Positions 61,436-64,000 of a DNA stretch of 64,000 nt are shown here, one piece after another. Under the pieces are notes generated by a model. That model was given only the letters and a program-made list of their open reading frames with translations. It made no database searches and was not told the DNA's origin. This DNA comes from an uncultured Bacteroidales bacterium. GTDB lineage: Bacteria > Bacteroidota > Bacteroidia > Bacteroidales > Marinilabiliaceae. The stretch covers positions 1 to 64,000 of the forward strand of contig CALAUL010000006.1 in assembly GCA_937892255.1 (NCBI GenBank), given 5' to 3'. Position numbers and translations under genes: made by a program. Position 1 is the first letter of the stretch, and every line of letters begins with the position of its first letter.

Positions 61436-63361
61436 ATGAACAATAATAGTCTCTTTGTGGAATTGGAGAAACTTCTACGCATGGAGAGTGCCTACTGCAC
61501 AGAAGATGGTGTGCTTTTGAAAAATGCGATAGTGGAGGCAGCACTTGCGCTTCGTCCTGAGTTAATTGCAAAATTGCTTACACACGATGGATTAAAACGC
61601 AATTTCTTTACAGAGGTTGAAGGTGTTTTGGTATTTGATAAGGTCAGGTTTCAAAAGTTTGTAATGAACAAACGGTTCTTGCCCGATAGCTATACTTCAT
61701 TCAAAAATAAAGTCGGTTTGACCAACGAAGATGGCGATTTCCTTTCAGAGAGTCGAGAGGTTGTTCTTTCGTGGCCATACAAAGATTGTGTACTCGAAGG
61801 TGGACAAACAAAAGAGGATGCAAAACGCAACGAAGTGTTTTGGAATGAGATTCTTGCTCCAAATGAAATCAATCGTTTGACAGAGGCGAAGGTGCTGACC
61901 AATTTCAAACGCTACGATAAAGACGGCGAACATGAAGTTGATAGTGTATCTATGGATGATAATCTCATCATAAAAGGTAATAACTTGCTGGCATTACATT
62001 CGTTGAAAAAGAAGTATGCAGGTAAGGTTAAGTTGATTTATATTGACCCTCCATATTATTTCACCAAACACAAAGAGAGCGATTCCTTTAACTATAATTC
62101 TAATTTTAGACTTAGTACATGGCTTACTTTTATGCATAACAGACTTTCAGTGGCTAAGGAGTTATTGAAAAATGGTGGAGTAATTCTTTGTCACATAAAA
62201 GAAGATGGTGTACATTGGTTAAAGGTCTTAATGGAAGAAATTTTTAAGGTAGAAAATTTCGTAGAGACATTCATATGGAAGAATACCGATAATCCTGATT
62301 CTTTGTCTAAGAAATCAAGATCTTCGGTAGAATACATTTTGTGCTATGAAGTTAACAAGGATTCATCAGTTCAATATTTAGGTAAACAAACGGAAAATGG
62401 AGATGCACCATTATTAAATAGTGGTAACTCTATTCACCCTTTGACTTTCCCTGCTCAAACTATTAGGTTTAATATCCCTGACGGTATTTATGAATGTGGA
62501 ATGCCCGATAGAGTGGAAATATTAACGCCAATCAAAGTTGAAAATGGACTTAATTCAAATGAAGCAACTCTAAAAGGAGAGTTTAAGTGGTCTCAACAAA
62601 CTTTAGATGAAGAAATTGAAAAAGGCACTTACTTTTTGTGTAAAACGAATAAGTTCTCTATTCGTTTCCAAAGAAAGGATGGTGTATATATGGCTCCTGA
62701 AAAATATTTTGATGAGCAATACTTGTCTAAAGCCATTGGAGTAGGCTCTAATGAAGATGCGAGTACGCACATCAAACAAATGGGACTTGAATTTTCCTTT
62801 TCAAAGCCAGAAAGCGTTGTTGCATTTTTTATAAAATCCATAACAGTTGAGAAGGACATTGTAATTGATTTCTTCTTGGGTAGTGGAACAACTGCTGCTG
62901 TTGCCCATAAAATGAATAGAAGATATATTGGCATAGATCAAATGGATTATATTGAAGATACTGCTTGTAACCGATTAACAAAGGTAATAGAAGGAGAACA
63001 AGGAGGTATTTCAAAATCTGTTAATTGGCAAGGTGGAGGTTCATTTGTTTATTGTGAACTTGCAAAAGCCAATCAGCAATTTGCTGATGACATTGAGCAT
63101 GCATCATCTTCTGAGGAACTTGTTACTATATGGGAACAAATGCAAGAAACTGGATTCCTAAGTTGGAAAGTAAATCCCAAAGAGATTAATGCCAATGCAA
63201 AAGATTTTACCACTCTTACCATTGAAGACCAAAAGCGTTTTCTCATAGAGTGCTTAGATAAGAACTTGCTATATGTTCCATATTCCGAAATTGACAATGC
63301 AGAGTATGGTATCAGTGAAAACGATAAGAAGATAAATAACCAATTCTATCAAACGAAGTAG
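61436..63361 (+). CDS. mod: Type III restriction-modification DNA methyltransferase (Mod)
   Basis: A 641-residue N6-adenine methyltransferase of the beta class, which has the motifs in the order catalytic first: DPPYYF at 204-209, a target-recognition region of about 260 residues (about 220-470), then the SAM-binding DFFLGSGTTAAVA at 478-490. It recognises an asymmetric site and modifies one strand; with Res it forms the restriction complex. No simple sequence repeat is visible within the gene, so phase variation of the usual type III kind is not evident. The codon and base use of the region is more AT-rich than upstream genes. The gene follows a structured RNA and terminator without an evident promoter of its own. 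Confidence 0.93.
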   Translation: MNNNSLFVELEKLLRMESAYCTEDGVLLKNAIVEAALALRPELIAKLLTHDGLKRNFFTEVEGVLVFDKVRFQKFVMNKRFLPDSYTSFKNKVGLTNEDGDFLSESREVVLSWPYKDCVLEGGQTKEDAKRNEVFWNEILAPNEINRLTEAKVLTNFKRYDKDGEHEVDSVSMDDNLIIKGNNLLALHSLKKKYAGKVKLIYIDPPYYFTKHKESDSFNYNSNFRLSTWLTFMHNRLSVAKELLKNGGVILCHIKEDGVHWLKVLMEEIFKVENFVETFIWKNTDNPDSLSKKSRSSVEYILCYEVNKDSSVQYLGKQTENGDAPLLNSGNSIHPLTFPAQTIRFNIPDGIYECGMPDRVEILTPIKVENGLNSNEATLKGEFKWSQQTLDEEIEKGTYFLCKTNKFSIRFQRKDGVYMAPEKYFDEQYLSKAIGVGSNEDASTHIKQMGLEFSFSKPESVVAFFIKSITVEKDIVIDFFLGSGTTAAVAHKMNRRYIGIDQMDYIEDTACNRLTKVIEGEQGGISKSVNWQGGGSFVYCELAKANQQFADDIEHASSSEELVTIWEQMQETGFLSWKVNPKEINANAKDFTTLTIEDQKRFLIECLDKNLLYVPYSEIDNAEYGISENDKKINNQFYQTK

Positions 63362-63365
63362 CTTT

Positions 63366-64000
63366 ATGAAATATTTACAAGATACGCTTCGTGAAGAATT
63401 TGGCAAACGTTCAATTGCAGATGTTGAAATGCCAAAATATTTTGCGATCTCGCTTAACCCGATGATGAAACTGCGTCCTTATCAAGAGGAATGCTTTAAG
63501 TATTTCATTACTTATTGGGAGAATGATTTTGATGCGAAAGAACTTAAACCACATCTCTTGTTTCACATGGCAACAGGTAGTGGTAAAACGCTCATTATGG
63601 CAGGTGCTATGCTCTATCTTTACGAACAGGGGTATCGCAACTTCCTTTTCTTTGTAGATTCTACAAATATCATAGAAAAGACAAAAGATAATTTTCTGAA
63701 TACCGCATCGGCGAAATACCTTTTCGGACAATCAATCAATATTGGCAACAAGCAAGTAGAAATAAGACTTGTAGATAATTTTCAGACAGTCGATGAAAAC
63801 TGCATCAACCTCTGCTTGACAACCATTCAAGGACTACACACTTCGCTTAATACACCGAAAGAGAATGCTGTTACCATAGAAGATTTTGCAGACAAAAGAA
63901 TTGTACTTATATCAGATGAAGCACATCACACGAATACTGCGACTAAGAAAGGCAAGAAACCTGTTGTGACCGATATGGGTTCTTTGTTCAATGATGATGA
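63366..64000 (+). CDS. res: Type III restriction enzyme subunit (Res), truncated by the window end
   Basis: The first 211 codons of a Res protein, starting 4 bases after the mod stop. The helicase motor begins with LRPYQEECFKYF (Q-motif-like), Walker A ATGSGKT (residues 69-75), FFVDSTNIIEKT (motif Ia-like), TTIQGLH and the DEAH box in LISDEAHH. Res translocates along DNA and cleaves when two unmodified sites meet. The C-terminal nuclease part lies beyond 64000. Confidence 0.93.
   Translation, partial: MKYLQDTLREEFGKRSIADVEMPKYFAISLNPMMKLRPYQEECFKYFITYWENDFDAKELKPHLLFHMATGSGKTLIMAGAMLYLYEQGYRNFLFFVDSTNIIEKTKDNFLNTASAKYLFGQSINIGNKQVEIRLVDNFQTVDENCINLCLTTIQGLHTSLNTPKENAVTIEDFADKRIVLISDEAHHTNTATKKGKKPVVTDMGSLFNDD

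Overview
The window looks like a chromosome segment of a non-flagellated member of the Bacteroidota, most likely order Bacteroidales. The pointers are: Bacteroidota-type promoters (TTTG, about 20 bases, TAnnTTTG); a PorZ-like type IX secretion protein with a C-terminal sorting domain; DUF4369/TlpA lipoproteins; BspA-like leucine-rich lipoproteins; a bactofilin and an AtpI-like gene ahead of an ATP synthase operon; and a ketosynthase/hotdog/methyltransferase set of the aryl-polyene type. No rRNA, tRNA, CRISPR array or intact insertion sequence was recognised. All functional names come from reading the sequence; no database search was run.

Layout. 1-1.7 kb: a DUF5687-like membrane protein and a repeat-bearing gap. 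1.7-6.5 kb (+): two thioredoxin-fold lipoproteins, lpxH, nadB. 6.5-10.2 kb (-): a secreted GH3 enzyme behind an MscS channel. 10.3-15.9 kb (-): bactofilin, AtpI-like, atpB-E-F-H-A-G (atpD and atpC are not in the window). 16-21.5 kb: an adenylyl cyclase divergent from a universal stress protein, then rdgB-porZ. 21.6-26.1 kb (-): a hypothetical gene and recJ-ppx-sigma-54 response regulator. 26.3-27.8 kb (+): a phosphoethanolamine transferase-like enzyme.

27.9-50.8 kb (-) holds the most remarkable unit: 22 co-directional, tightly packed genes between one good promoter (inside the 3' end of ribF) and one strong terminator. It joins a full chemosensory array (MCP, CheA, two CheW, CheY, CheR, CheB, CheD) to extra CheR and CheB paralogues, a histidine-kinase-like protein without its phospho-accepting His, three proteins sharing one GAF module, a STAS protein, a SiaA/SiaB/SiaC-type partner-switch set without a diguanylate cyclase, a YfiR-like protein, and an ABCG-type exporter with TerB-like and FHA-like regions plus two exported proteins. 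With no flagellar genes in sight, the output is probably a surface, envelope or export function.

50.8-56.4 kb (-): ribD, a methyltransferase, two hotdog proteins, a ketosynthase, ribF. 56.7-60.1 kb (+): two BspA-like lipoproteins, prmC, thioredoxin. 60.1-64 kb is accessory DNA: a small-RNA candidate, tandem repeats, a phage tail-fibre chaperone remnant, and a promoter-to-terminator structured RNA of about 345 nt directly ahead of a type III restriction-modification system (mod complete, res cut by the window edge).
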